A DNA stretch of 33,086 nucleotides from a virus. The stretch lies in the IMG/VR virus record IMGVR_UViG_3300042465_001206, positions 1-33,086 of that record; one strand, given 5' to 3'. How positions within the stretch are numbered: position 1 is the first letter of the stretch; every line of letters begins with the position of its first letter. The notes beneath the pieces are model-generated. The model was not told the DNA's origin. It saw only the letters and a list, made by a program, of their open reading frames with translations, and ran no database searches. Of the stretch, positions 4,474 to 12,767 are shown piece after piece. Position numbers and translations under genes: made by a program.

Positions 4474-7323
4474 TTAGTAAGTCATTTCGGTTGTGCGAAT
4501 TTGTGCCACCCATTGAATGGTTGTAGCTGCTTGACCAGTTGCCGTGATAGCTAAAGCACCATTGGTAACGTCTGCTGTTGCAGTTAGGTTCCATGTAGCT
4601 GCCCCTGCATCTGCATACAAAGAGGTTACGCTAGGTGTACCAACAAGAACAGTAGACGCCGCATTAGCGCCGCGCTTAATTACGCCTTCAATATACCAAC
4701 CTTTACTATCGCCAGCGCCCGTAACTCCCGCAACACACTCACCACGGAAATAATATGCTGAGTTATTGGGTAGGATAACTTGATTATTTACCGAAGCGGT
4801 ATTTGAATCAGAAGATAACGCTATTGCAGTTGCGTTAGTTGTTTTTTTCGCCAGAACCAGCATTGCCAATTGTTGAGCGCCAACTGTAAAATTTACAATG
4901 CTTTCGCTTGCGCCAATTACAATATTTCCACTGATACCGCGTGTTGTGCCATTTGACGCGCCTATTGTGGCTGACCTAAGCCCAGAGGCAACATTAGATT
5001 GACCCCCCAAAACAGTTGCGCCTTGAGCAGATGCTGTGTTGGTTAGCCCACCTATAACTGTTGCGTAAACAGCAGAGGCTGTATTAGTATCTCCACCCGC
5101 AACAATTGAGCTTGTTCCTGTGGCTTTAGATAATTTCCCAATCGCAACACTGTTAGCCCCTTGCGCTCCATAGGTGGCAGTATTATTTCCAATCGCAGCA
5201 GCAAAGCTGTCCGTGCCTGATGCGTAGCTGCCGCCCAACGCCATTGCTCCTGCGCCTGTTACTGCTTGAGAGCCGTTTGCCGCGCTATTTGTACCGAGCG
5301 CAGTTGAGTAGCTAGAGGACGCTGTGATAGCGCCCGAGTATCCAATACCCAAAGCGGTAGACCCTTGCCCAGAAGCTGTTAGGTTATATCCAGCGCTAAA
5401 AGAATAACTACCAGATGCGGTAGATACAAGTCCTATAGCTACACCGTTTTCCCCTGACGCAAGCGGGGCAGGACCACCAGTATCTAAGTTTTCAGCATAC
5501 CCTCGCATTACTTTCTTATTGCCAGTTTGCCAGTTAGTCCCGTTACAGACAACTTGCATCCCTTCACCGCGCCTAAGAATTCGCGTTGCTTTACCATCAA
5601 TTGTTTCTGCACCAGCGGGGTCAATCGTGATTACGTTTGAAGCAGTAGTGCCTGTATTCCAAATAGTTACATTGAACCCAGCACCAAGCGTTGCGGCAGC
5701 AGTCAGGCTTACAGTAAACGTGCCGCTAGTGCAGTTAATAACCGCGCCAAGATCACCAGCAACAACGGTGTAGGCTGCTGTTTTGTCGGAGATAGTCAGA
5801 GTTGCGCTACCACCGCCACCACCCGCAGCGCTCGTCCAAGTCGAACCGTCTGAGGTCAGCACATTCCCGCTTGTGCCGGGAGCAACAAACAATGGCGCAG
5901 AAGTGCCATTGCCCAGCAGCACGTTGTTAGCCGTGAGCGTTGTGGCTCCTGTGCCGCCTCTGGCTACCGTTAGTGTTCCGGTAGTCCCACTTAATATCGG
6001 AAGCCCCGTAGCGTTGGTCAGAGTACCTGATTGTGGGGTGCCGAGTATGGGTGTAGTCAGTGTAGGGCTTGCAGCAAACACTAGCGCTCCCGTACCTGTT
6101 TCATCCGTGACCGCAGCAGCCAAAGTAGCAGATGTGGGTGTAGCAAGGAACGTGGAAACATTAGCACCTAAACCAGAAACCCCTGTAGTAATTGGAAGCC
6201 CAGTGACGTTGGTTAGCGTGCCTGATTGTGGGGTGCCAAGTATGGGGGTAACCAGCGTAGGGCTTGCGGCAAAGACCAAAGAACCCGTACCTGTCTCGTC
6301 AGTCACCGCAGTTCTTAAAGTAGCGGAAGTAGGGGTGGCAAGGAACGTGGAAACGTTAGCGCCTAAACCAGAAACCCCTGTAGTAATTGGAAGCCCCGTA
6401 GCATTAATTAAATTACCTGATTGTGGTGTACCCAAAACAGGCGTCACCAATGTGGGGCTGGTGGACAGCACAACATCGCCTGCTCCTGTCTTTGTAGTCA
6501 CTCCTGTGCCGCCGTTAAGTACTGCTAGCGTACCCGCCAAGGTGATGGTTCCCGATGTAGTAATTGGGCTACCAGAAACGGTTAGCCCAGTTGTGCCACC
6601 AGAAACGGCAACGCTGGTAACTGTGCCGCCGCCGCCGCCACTGCCATTTGCAGCGGCTGTAATTCTTCCTTGAGCATCAACAGTAATGTTTGCTGCGGTG
6701 TAAACCCCTGCCGTCACAGCGGTGTTTGCTAAGGCAACAGTTCCAGTTGTGGTGATTGGGCCACCTGTCAAACCTGTGCCAGTTGCAACACTCGTGACCG
6801 TGCCACTACCGCCGCCACCGCCGCCCCCTGCGCCTCCGCTGGTAATAATTTTGATGCGTTCTTCTAGGTCTTGTGAGACTACTTCGCCCACGTTGATAGC
6901 ACGGCCCGTTGATAGATCAATAATCAGGCTGCCATCAAAGTCAATGTGCGCGTCAGTGACGGAAACGCCATCTGTGCCGTCGATACCGTTGCGCCCGTCT
7001 ACGCCGTTTGTACCCCGTGGGCCAACTGCGCCGTCTCGTCCGGGTCTACCGTCTTTTCCCTCTCGACCATTAACCCCGTTTTGCCCGTCTTTGCCGTCCT
7101 TGATCGAGGCCACACGATCTTCAATAACTGCGGTAACACCGTCATACTTGTCTTGCAGATTGGACTCAATCTTCTTTAGCGCCTGGACAACTACTTTCAC
7201 GTTCTCTGAAGCCTTGCGCTTTTGCAGAGCCTTCACCTCTAAGATGGAGCTGTTTACCGCATCTAGTGCGTTGCCCCCAAGAGCGTCAACACCGTCAGAA
7301 CCAAAAATTTTATCGATTTCCAT
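4474..7323 (-). CDS. Long tail fibre: collagen-like region, tandem repeats and YadA-like beta-roll, 949 aa
   Basis: The domains are clear. Residues 20-75 are a helical coiled-coil stalk. Residues 77-119 are 14 Gly-X-Y triplets (collagen-like trimer). Gly-rich hinges follow near 163-174. Then come GTVTSV-type fibre repeats, and from residue 297 two full 65-aa units plus part of a third, each beginning LGTPQSG. Roughly residues 620-805 carry many NSVAIG/A-x-G-type repeats that resemble the left-handed beta-roll of YadA heads. The last 140 residues are probably the receptor-binding knob. All these elements are typical of homotrimeric adhesins. It overlaps the portal stop by 14 bases. Placement between portal and scaffold, away from the other tail genes, is unusual. 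Confidence 0.88.
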   Translation of the reverse strand: MEIDKIFGSDGVDALGGNALDAVNSSILEVKALQKRKASENVKVVVQALKKIESNLQDKYDGVTAVIEDRVASIKDGKDGQNGVNGREGKDGRPGRDGAVGPRGTNGVDGRNGIDGTDGVSVTDAHIDFDGSLIIDLSTGRAINVGEVVSQDLEERIKIITSGGAGGGGGGGSGTVTSVATGTGLTGGPITTTGTVALANTAVTAGVYTAANITVDAQGRITAAANGSGGGGGTVTSVAVSGGTTGLTVSGSPITTSGTITLAGTLAVLNGGTGVTTKTGAGDVVLSTSPTLVTPVLGTPQSGNLINATGLPITTGVSGLGANVSTFLATPTSATLRTAVTDETGTGSLVFAASPTLVTPILGTPQSGTLTNVTGLPITTGVSGLGANVSTFLATPTSATLAAAVTDETGTGALVFAASPTLTTPILGTPQSGTLTNATGLPILSGTTGTLTVARGGTGATTLTANNVLLGNGTSAPLFVAPGTSGNVLTSDGSTWTSAAGGGGGSATLTISDKTAAYTVVAGDLGAVINCTSGTFTVSLTAAATLGAGFNVTIWNTGTTASNVITIDPAGAETIDGKATRILRRGEGMQVVCNGTNWQTGNKKVMRGYAENLDTGGPAPLASGENGVAIGLVSTASGSYSFSAGYNLTASGQGSTALGIGYSGAITASSSYSTALGTNSAANGSQAVTGAGAMALGGSYASGTDSFAAAIGNNTATYGAQGANSVAIGKLSKATGTSSIVAGGDTNTASAVYATVIGGLTNTASAQGATVLGGQSNVASGLRSATIGASNGTTRGISGNIVIGASESIVNFTVGAQQLAMLVLAKKTTNATAIALSSDSNTASVNNQVILPNNSAYYFRGECVAGVTGAGDSKGWYIEGVIKRGANAASTVLVGTPSVTSLYADAGAATWNLTATADVTNGALAITATGQAATTIQWVAQIRTTEMTY
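5990..6435 (-). repeat. Tandem 195-bp repeats inside the long fibre gene
   Basis: Two full units (6435-6241 and 6240-6046) and a partial third (6045 to about 5990) each encode LGTPQSG...TGLP; the full units then add GVSGLGANVSTFLATPTS and TDETGTG. The protein units differ at only about seven of 65 positions. The same type of module occurs twice in the second fibre gene at 28323-29297. Confidence 0.88.
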
Positions 7324-9331
7324 TTGTCAACTCCGAGGAAAGATTTTCAAGAAAATAGTCTTCCATGTCACCAGCTTTGTTCATCTGGAGTTCAACTATC
7401 TTGGATTTGTTCTTGATGTCAGCTTCTTTTAGCATCAACTCGGCAATTTTAACCCGTTTGTCAAATTCGCTTGACTCATTTCCAGCGGGTAAGTTCCTAG
7501 ATGATGCAGAAATTACCTTGGCTTGAGTCTCAGCAGGCATCAGTTGCGTCTCGGTCATCAGTTTCTGCGCCTCTGCCCGATTCTGCTCGGCCTGAGTCGT
7601 GTCAACCGCAATCGCAGCTTGAGCCGCTTGCAAAGCGAGTTGCTGCTGCATTTGTTGCATCTGCTGCGCTTCTGGGTTGGGTTGGCTCATCTGATCAAGC
7701 GCTCCAATCAGTTCAAACCTGTTGGACAGGCTGGAATTGGTCAAGATACCCTTCAGGATCAGCGGCAGCACTGGCGTATTAGGGCCAAGTGTCTGCAACA
7801 GACCAATGAACTGCTGCTGCTCGTACTCTCTAGCAATAATGCCCAGCGTAGCCGTTGGGATGAACTTCATGTCCACCGATGGATAGCGCTCGGGGTCAAA
7901 CTGCATGTAGCGAAACGCTGCCTTTTGGATGAACGGAATCAAGAAATCCTCTTGGAAGTTCACCAGTGTGCGTTTGTACTTCTTGATGATGGTCGCTACT
8001 GCCATTGACATGCCAGCACCGTCACGGTTGCCTTGGCTGACCATACCTTGGCTGTCCATCGTGCCAGTGGCTTGAAGCAACATCCTCTCAAACTCTTTGG
8101 CCGTGTTGAGATTGTTCAGACTCGTTTCGCCAAACTTGAACGGGTAGAGAATCTCAGATGGATTGCCGTTCACCAAGAACGCTTTGCCCGGTTTAACCTC
8201 AAACTTAGCGCCCCGTGGCAGCCGAGATGCGTCCAGCCCTATCATGGGGCTGGTGGTAAGCGCCAGTGAGTCCAAGTGGCTACGCACTTGGGCGTCAATC
8301 GCCTTTTGCATGTTGTAGGACTTCTCCACCGTGCCCCTGCCCAGCAGCCGGTTCGGGACGGTATCGTCCTGATAGGACAGAACTGGCCTGTCCTTCATCA
8401 TGTACGGATTTTCTTCAGCTTTCAGTAGCATTCCATCATTGGCAATCACTACAATAGCTTCCACCATGTCGGCGTAGTCCTCTGCAACCGAGTCATCGGG
8501 AAACAGATTTTCTATCTCCACATCTTTCTCAGTCAGGTATTCCCTCGGCACAAGGCCATAATAGGTTAAGAGGCGCACTTTCCCGTCACGGTACTGGCTA
8601 ACCTCTTGAGTCGGCTCAAGATCAGTGTCTTCATCGCCAGTGGTAATGTTTACCTTGCGGTAGATGCCCTTCTCAATACCTTCCACAATCTTGTGGATGC
8701 TGACAAACTTCTCAATCGCCACACCCATGCAGTCGTCGATGCTTGTCCCGTTGGGGTCAAACAAGAAATTCTTAGGATTGACCGGCATGATCTTGACAGC
8801 AATGCGGCTTTTCTCCACCACACCAATAGCTGCTTGCCCCATCTGGCCCGGAATTGGCTGGGTAGCTGGCTCAAAGACCTTCTCAGTCTTCACCACAATC
8901 TCGCCAATGCCAGTCCCATAGATTTCTGCCATCAACTCGATCTGATCGATAGCTTTTCTTATCTTGTCCTGCTTAAAATCTTCCGTTAACTGGGCTTTAA
9001 GCATCTCGACATCTAACGGGTTGCCGTTAACGTCTTTCAGATCGTCCTCGATATCGAAGAAGTCGCCCTGACCGAAGATAGCTTCCATGATCTCAGCGTG
9101 CCGTGTCTCGACTGCCTGCTGGGTGGCTGGCGTCACAATTCGGCTGCGCTCAGACTCGCGTGTCTTGTCCTCCGCAGACCATTCGCCACGGAAAATGCGC
9201 TCGTATTCTAGGTATTGGGATAAAAAGTTCGTGTCCCGATAATCTCGCCAGCGGTCACAGTGGTCAGTGACAAAGGCTGTTAACTCTTTGTCGTTTTCTG
9301 TTGGTTCTTCGAACTCGTTTTGATCCATCAT
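7310..9331 (-). CDS. Portal (head-tail connector) protein, 673 aa
   Basis: The 673-aa protein has the size and layout of large portals of short-tailed phages. The N-terminal part has ERIFRGEW and the SRIVTPATQQAVETRHAEI region. The central part has PVNPKNFLFDP and LSYQDDTVPNRLLGRG typical of P22-like or environmental podovirus portals. The C-terminal third is a Gln-rich helical barrel with QQMQQMQQQ. It would form the dodecameric ring through which DNA is packaged and ejected. It lies next to the large terminase, separated only by an HNH gene whose stop overlaps its start. Two adjacent ATGs are possible; the second (9328) has the better spacing of 7 bases from GAGG. Confidence 0.9.
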   Translation of the reverse strand: MMDQNEFEEPTENDKELTAFVTDHCDRWRDYRDTNFLSQYLEYERIFRGEWSAEDKTRESERSRIVTPATQQAVETRHAEIMEAIFGQGDFFDIEDDLKDVNGNPLDVEMLKAQLTEDFKQDKIRKAIDQIELMAEIYGTGIGEIVVKTEKVFEPATQPIPGQMGQAAIGVVEKSRIAVKIMPVNPKNFLFDPNGTSIDDCMGVAIEKFVSIHKIVEGIEKGIYRKVNITTGDEDTDLEPTQEVSQYRDGKVRLLTYYGLVPREYLTEKDVEIENLFPDDSVAEDYADMVEAIVVIANDGMLLKAEENPYMMKDRPVLSYQDDTVPNRLLGRGTVEKSYNMQKAIDAQVRSHLDSLALTTSPMIGLDASRLPRGAKFEVKPGKAFLVNGNPSEILYPFKFGETSLNNLNTAKEFERMLLQATGTMDSQGMVSQGNRDGAGMSMAVATIIKKYKRTLVNFQEDFLIPFIQKAAFRYMQFDPERYPSVDMKFIPTATLGIIAREYEQQQFIGLLQTLGPNTPVLPLILKGILTNSSLSNRFELIGALDQMSQPNPEAQQMQQMQQQLALQAAQAAIAVDTTQAEQNRAEAQKLMTETQLMPAETQAKVISASSRNLPAGNESSEFDKRVKIAELMLKEADIKNKSKIVELQMNKAGDMEDYFLENLSSELTNGNR

Positions 9332-9879
9332 GCGACCTCGTATCGGTTGTTTTTGCGCATATTTTCAAGTGCGGGTATGACGCGTAGGTTGTTAGGTACA
9401 TGAAGACCACTAACGAACTCGCCTTGTAACGGGATTATATGGTCAACATGCCAATCGTAGCCGCTTTCACGGCTGCGCATAGCCGCCAGTTGGTACAGGC
9501 ACTTGATTTTAACTAGGTCAAACTCTGTCAACCATGTAGGTGTCCGCTGCAATTTGGCGCTTTTCCTAGCCATTTGCAGTTTTGTGCGAATTGGCTGATT
9601 TTTGGCTCGGTATCTTGTTAGCGCTGCAAGATGCGCTTGCCTTGAATCGCCCGTAGACCTACGCTGCCTCGCTGCGCCGTTTATTTTTTCTCGGTGCTCC
9701 GCATCATACTGCCTATCCCTTAGGCACTTGCAGTTTTTGCAATAGGCTTGAAGCCCGTCTCTGCGACCCTTGTGCTTAAAAAAAGAAGTTGTAGGGAGTG
9801 TCTGTTTACATTTTGGGCAGAGCTTTGTTAGCTCAAACACCTGAGATGATGTCGAGGGGTTGCCAAGAATTTTCGTCAT
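9328..9879 (-). CDS. HNH homing-type endonuclease, downstream of the terminase, 183 aa
   Basis: A zinc-binding part has C21-x2-C24 and C47-x2-C50 (CPKCK and CKNCK). A long basic linker follows. The HNH core is HVDHIIPLQG (residues 144-153), then LHVPNNLRVI with the second Asn/His position and ENMRKNNR. The start is the ATG at 9879 because GAGG lies six bases upstream; a longer open frame into the terminase gene is ignored. The 5' end overlaps the last 47 bases of the terminase and the stop overlaps the portal start. It is a free-standing nicking or cleaving enzyme likely to act as a selfish homing gene. Its core resembles that of the HNH gene at the other end of the terminase. Confidence 0.85.
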   Translation of the reverse strand: MTKILGNPSTSSQVFELTKLCPKCKQTLPTTSFFKHKGRRDGLQAYCKNCKCLRDRQYDAEHREKINGAARQRRSTGDSRQAHLAALTRYRAKNQPIRTKLQMARKSAKLQRTPTWLTEFDLVKIKCLYQLAAMRSRESGYDWHVDHIIPLQGEFVSGLHVPNNLRVIPALENMRKNNRYEVA

Positions 9880-11095
9880 CATCTTCCTCAAAGTAACTGG
9901 TAACAGCCAGTTGGTCAATGTAAGAAAGCGCATCTGGAAGGTCGTCATGGACGCCTTGGCTCGGAAACATGAGCAGTTGATCCGTAAAGTCTGACCAATC
10001 TTCCTCACTATTAAGAATGATTCTACCGTGTTCAAACCTACCTTGCAATGACCAAATAACACGATCCGTCTTTTTTCTGTTTCCATGGGTCAGATCAACA
10101 ATATGGCTATAAATGTTATTTTTACGCATTAAGTCCGATAGGTACGGAAGAACGGCGTTTTTTAATGCGCCTCTTTCGATACCTACACTTAACGGCCTGT
10201 ACTCGCGCATTGCCATGAGAATACGGGATGCCGTGTCACGAATATCCCACCTGCCATGTTCAATCTCTTTGACAAACCACTTGCCGTCGTCTGTCACTTT
10301 TACCACCGCAATGGCCGACTCATCTAGCCTTTTCTTGGAATTCGCCGCCTGCTTCGCCACTTCCTCAAATCCCGCCAAGTCCACCGCCACGAAGTAGCTG
10401 CCATACTCAGGCTCGACGCCGTACTTGATCCACTCCTCTTTAAACACATCCGCGCCAGCGTTGGAGAAAGACGCCAAGAATTCCTGCTTGAACGCGAAGC
10501 TGCTGAGTGTCTTCTTGGCTGACTCAATCTCACTAGCGTCTATCAATGGGTTATCCGCTGTCGTGAAGTGCCATGACTTCCAATCGCTGTCCTGCTCATC
10601 TTGCCCCAACTTCCACAGGTCATGGAACCAGTTGCGACCCTTTGGCGTGCCAATAAACATCGCCCGGCCCTTGCGGTCTGACAAAGACGCCCGAATGACC
10701 TGCTCCCACGCCTCGGGCTTGATGTCGGCCACCTCGTCCAGCACCGCATAGGTCAAGGAAACGCCCCGCAGCGTGTCCGGCCTGTCAGCGCCCCGCACAT
10801 AAATCCTTGCGCCATTGATCAGCGTGATGTCCAAGTTGTTGACATGGCTCGACTGGATCACCTCGCGCCCCAGATCAAGCAGCAAGTCCCAAACAATTTG
10901 CCTCGACTGCCCCATCGTAGGAGACACATACAGCACTGCCGATCCCGGTGGACAACGCAAGCCCTCAATGATAAGTGTGGTGGCTGCTAGCCTACTTTTC
11001 CCACACCGCCGTCCAGCCGCAATTACTTTGAACCTCGTGGAATCTAAATAAACTTCTTGTTGCCAAGGCAGTAAGGAAAAATTAAGGTCAGACAT
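9833..11095 (-). CDS. Terminase large subunit, 420 aa
   Basis: The packaging motor ATPase and nuclease. With the ATG at 11095, Walker A is AGRRCGKS (residues 27-34), Walker B is YAVLDE (116-121) and the coupling motif is GTPKG (149-153). The C-terminal RNase H-like nuclease shows D239 (VAVDLAG), E307 (GIERG) and HDDLPDALSY (383-392). The 420-aa length is normal for the compact terminases of this group. A TTG start 30 bases upstream is open but less likely; neither has a strong ribosome binding site, perhaps because the upstream HNH gene was inserted here. The start overlaps the upstream HNH gene by 8 bases and the end overlaps the downstream HNH gene by 47 bases. Confidence 0.95.
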   Translation of the reverse strand: MSDLNFSLLPWQQEVYLDSTRFKVIAAGRRCGKSRLAATTLIIEGLRCPPGSAVLYVSPTMGQSRQIVWDLLLDLGREVIQSSHVNNLDITLINGARIYVRGADRPDTLRGVSLTYAVLDEVADIKPEAWEQVIRASLSDRKGRAMFIGTPKGRNWFHDLWKLGQDEQDSDWKSWHFTTADNPLIDASEIESAKKTLSSFAFKQEFLASFSNAGADVFKEEWIKYGVEPEYGSYFVAVDLAGFEEVAKQAANSKKRLDESAIAVVKVTDDGKWFVKEIEHGRWDIRDTASRILMAMREYRPLSVGIERGALKNAVLPYLSDLMRKNNIYSHIVDLTHGNRKKTDRVIWSLQGRFEHGRIILNSEEDWSDFTDQLLMFPSQGVHDDLPDALSYIDQLAVTSYFEEDDDENSWQPLDIISGV

Positions 11096-11594
11096 GAAAT
11101 TTATTTTTCTTTCTTTGGTTATCAACTTTGGTCAAGACCTGTAAATTCCACGGAACATGCAGCCCACTTACCAACTTTCCGCGCAATGGTACTATGTGGT
11201 CAACATGGTAATGTTCCCCTGTGTGCATACCAAGCATGTGCGCGGTAAAGTAGTATTCTTCAATTTTCTCAAAAGCACAATCATCTAACCATTTTGGTGT
11301 TCGCAGTAGCATTTCCGACCTTTTCTTGGCGGAATACGAGGCTTGCTTGTGTCTGTTGTCTGTGCGCCAAAGCACCATACGATCGGCGTATTGTGATTTT
11401 TTTGCTGAGTAGTTCGCCCGCATTTGGCCGAGACGATCTTCTTTTTTTGCTTCAAAATCAACAGCCATGCACTCGCAACAAGTGCCCTTGCCTGTATAGC
11501 GTTTGGAAATGTGGCCGCGCTTACAGGGTTTGCCGGTACTGTAAAAACGCTCGCCAAGTTCTTTTGCCTTGGCACGATCTGCTGCTTTTGTCAT
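11088..11594 (-). CDS. HNH homing-type endonuclease, upstream of the terminase, 168 aa
   Basis: The N-terminal zinc finger is C24-x3-H28 (PCKRGH) with CCEC near residues 39-42, a pattern common in phage HNH proteins. The catalytic core is HVDHIVPLRG (130-139), then LHVPWNLQVL and a basic end RKKNKF. The start ATG at 11594 has AGAGG five bases upstream. An open frame 16 codons longer lacks a good site. It sits between the small and large terminase genes and its stop lies 5 bases inside the terminase start. It probably cuts phages lacking the insertion. Core similarity to the HNH gene at 9328-9879 suggests shared origin, while the zinc fingers differ. Confidence 0.85.
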   Translation of the reverse strand: MTKAADRAKAKELGERFYSTGKPCKRGHISKRYTGKGTCCECMAVDFEAKKEDRLGQMRANYSAKKSQYADRMVLWRTDNRHKQASYSAKKRSEMLLRTPKWLDDCAFEKIEEYYFTAHMLGMHTGEHYHVDHIVPLRGKLVSGLHVPWNLQVLTKVDNQRKKNKFHV

Positions 11595-11658
11595 GGTGGC
11601 CTCTTTTAGAAGGGTTGGGGTGGTCAGCCACGCGCACCCCAAAACGCGCTAAAAGCTC

Positions 11659-12024
11659 TTACGAGTCGGCTTGCCTATATTCTACATCTTGAGCAATAGC
11701 CGCACCTTCAATAGTAGGTAAGATTTCGCCTAACCCCGTGATATTGATCGTGACTGCTGACCTTTGGCCTTTGTCTTTTTCAAACATGCTGACTGGCAGC
11801 GTCCTGTCCATGCACATCTTCAGCGCCGCCATCTGACCGGGATGCTCATCGTTGAGCGCAATCTGGATTACCTTTTCAGCTACATCCTTACCGCCAGACC
11901 GGATCATCAACTCTTTGAGCTCCTTGATGCGCTGGTGATCCGTCTTGGGTAGCGTCGCCGGTGGATTCTCTGCGTAGCGCTGGATCGTCATCTGGACTGA
12001 ACTTAACTTTTTTTTCGTAGCCAC
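11659..12024 (-). CDS. Putative terminase small subunit, 121 aa
   Basis: The 121-aa protein starts with a basic N-terminus (MATKKKLSSVQMTIQRY). A helical centre contains VAEKVIQIALNDEHPGQMAALKMCMDRTLP, and the tail is short and beta-like (SAVTINITGLGEILP). The DEHPGQMAALK segment is one I associate with the gene preceding the large terminase in environmental podoviruses. The start is GTG with AGGG a few bases upstream. It would recognise the packaging site and feed DNA to the large subunit. No classical helix-turn-helix is obvious, so the assignment rests mostly on place, size and the helical core. It is separated from the large subunit only by the HNH gene. Confidence 0.65.
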   Translation of the reverse strand: MATKKKLSSVQMTIQRYAENPPATLPKTDHQRIKELKELMIRSGGKDVAEKVIQIALNDEHPGQMAALKMCMDRTLPVSMFEKDKGQRSAVTINITGLGEILPTIEGAAIAQDVEYRQADS

Positions 12025-12486
12025 TTTACCCTTTCGGAGTTTTTGCTATTTTAGCTTTTTCGGAGGGGAGGTGGGTACACCAATATTCACAACCAACGAC
12101 GACCCCCTCCCCCCCCCATCCAAAAGCCAAAAACCTAGGGAAAACCCTAAATCCATATTCTACGATCATCATTATGTTAAGTGATTTAAAAGTTATGCAC
12201 ATAAAATGTAATGCCAACGATCTACATTTGTGGATAACTTTTATGGGTTGTGGATAACTTTGGCAAAAACCCTGTGGATAACCCGGCTTGAGCAGAAAAA
12301 ATTGGGGGGAAAAAGAAAAGAGAAAAAGAGGCGGATGGTGCTTCCCGGCAGTACCTAATCCCGATAGCCAAATCCTATCGACATCTCCAAACCGATAGCT
12401 TCACTCAAACAATACTTTTATAACAAGCCAGTTCCCAACCATCGCCAATGCCTCGCCAAGGGCTTTAAACGGGGCTACAAGGCGTT
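12025..12486. other. Non-coding stretch, left part of the origin-like region
   Basis: No convincing gene was found in these 462 bases; a 63-codon minus-strand frame at 12026-12217 is unsupported. The stretch holds a run of nine C (12109-12117), four DnaA boxes at 12193-12281, and a purine-rich tract near 12301-12335. The remainder to 12486 has short CCGATAG/CTATCG elements but nothing I can name. Confidence 0.7.
12193..12281. promoter_or_regulatory. DnaA boxes, left cluster (four)
   Basis: TTATGCACA at 12193-12201 on the plus strand, then TGTGGATAA (TTATCCACA on minus) at 12229-12237, 12249-12257 and 12273-12281. The first three boxes also share the flank AAAG before TTAT, read in the box direction, giving a longer repeated word AAAGTTATSCACA. 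The three inverted boxes start 20 and 24 bases apart. Confidence 0.85.
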
Positions 12487-12723
12487 CTAATCGTCAGGCT
12501 CTAGGATGGTCAGGGAGACAGCATCTCGTGCCGTAGAGGGCCGCAATCCAAGATTGTAAAAAAATTGGTAGGTGTCGATAACTTCCAAGAAGCCAGCGGA
12601 CATATCACCATCACCAGCAGCCAAAAGCGTAGCCCTCTCAGCGGGCCCGAGCTTGCGCTGGAAGTGTTTGACGTTAGGGTCTGCTGGTCTGCCCAATCCA
12701 TAAACTCCCATTTGAATCACCAT
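12487..12723 (-). CDS. Small possible DNA-binding protein embedded in the origin, 78 aa
   Basis: The 78-aa protein contains GRPADPNVKHF, then LGPAERATLLAAGDGDMSAGFLEVID. The ...LLAxGdGdxSAGf... pattern is reminiscent of ribbon-helix-helix-type regulators that carry a G-N/D-x-S-x-G-I/F turn, but I cannot confirm the fold. It ends YQFFYNLGLRPSTARD. The ATG at 12723 has GGA only three bases away; the fifth codon (also ATG) has a GGA too far upstream, so the exact start is uncertain. DnaA boxes flank it on both sides, so it could act in origin control or copy control, or regulate the late operon that begins nearby. Confidence 0.6.
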   Translation of the reverse strand: MVIQMGVYGLGRPADPNVKHFQRKLGPAERATLLAAGDGDMSAGFLEVIDTYQFFYNLGLRPSTARDAVSLTILEPDD

Positions 12724-12767
12724 CTTTCCAAAAAGTAGGCAACCTCAAGTCACCCTATCCAAAAAAG

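Noticed and set aside
5990-6435. CRISPR array
   Set aside because: The 195-bp tandem units are coding fibre repeats without spacers.
5783-6673. Long plus-strand open frame (296 codons) inside the fibre gene, and a similar one at 6722-7432
   Set aside because: They lie antisense to the fibre repeats. Pro/Val-rich translations such as VPVVP are mirror images of Gly/Thr-rich coding DNA, and there is no ribosome site or domain.
7523-8008. Plus-strand frame of 161 codons opposite the portal gene
   Set aside because: Shadow of the portal's helical C-terminal region; no ribosome site and no domain.
9880-10086. N-terminal extension of the downstream HNH gene into the terminase gene
   Set aside because: The added 69 residues are an out-of-frame reading of the terminase end; GAGG points to the ATG at 9879 or 9882.
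11096-11125. TTG start that adds ten residues to the large terminase
   Set aside because: No better ribosome site than the ATG, and it increases overlap with the HNH gene; kept as an alternative only.
12026-12217. 63-codon minus-strand frame next to the small terminase gene
   Set aside because: Composition is Gly/Val/Cys odd, no ribosome site, and it runs through a C-run and into the DnaA box region.
12025-12486. tRNA or other structured RNA gene
   Set aside because: No cloverleaf or known RNA motif could be seen in this or the other gaps; only DnaA boxes and short repeats were found.
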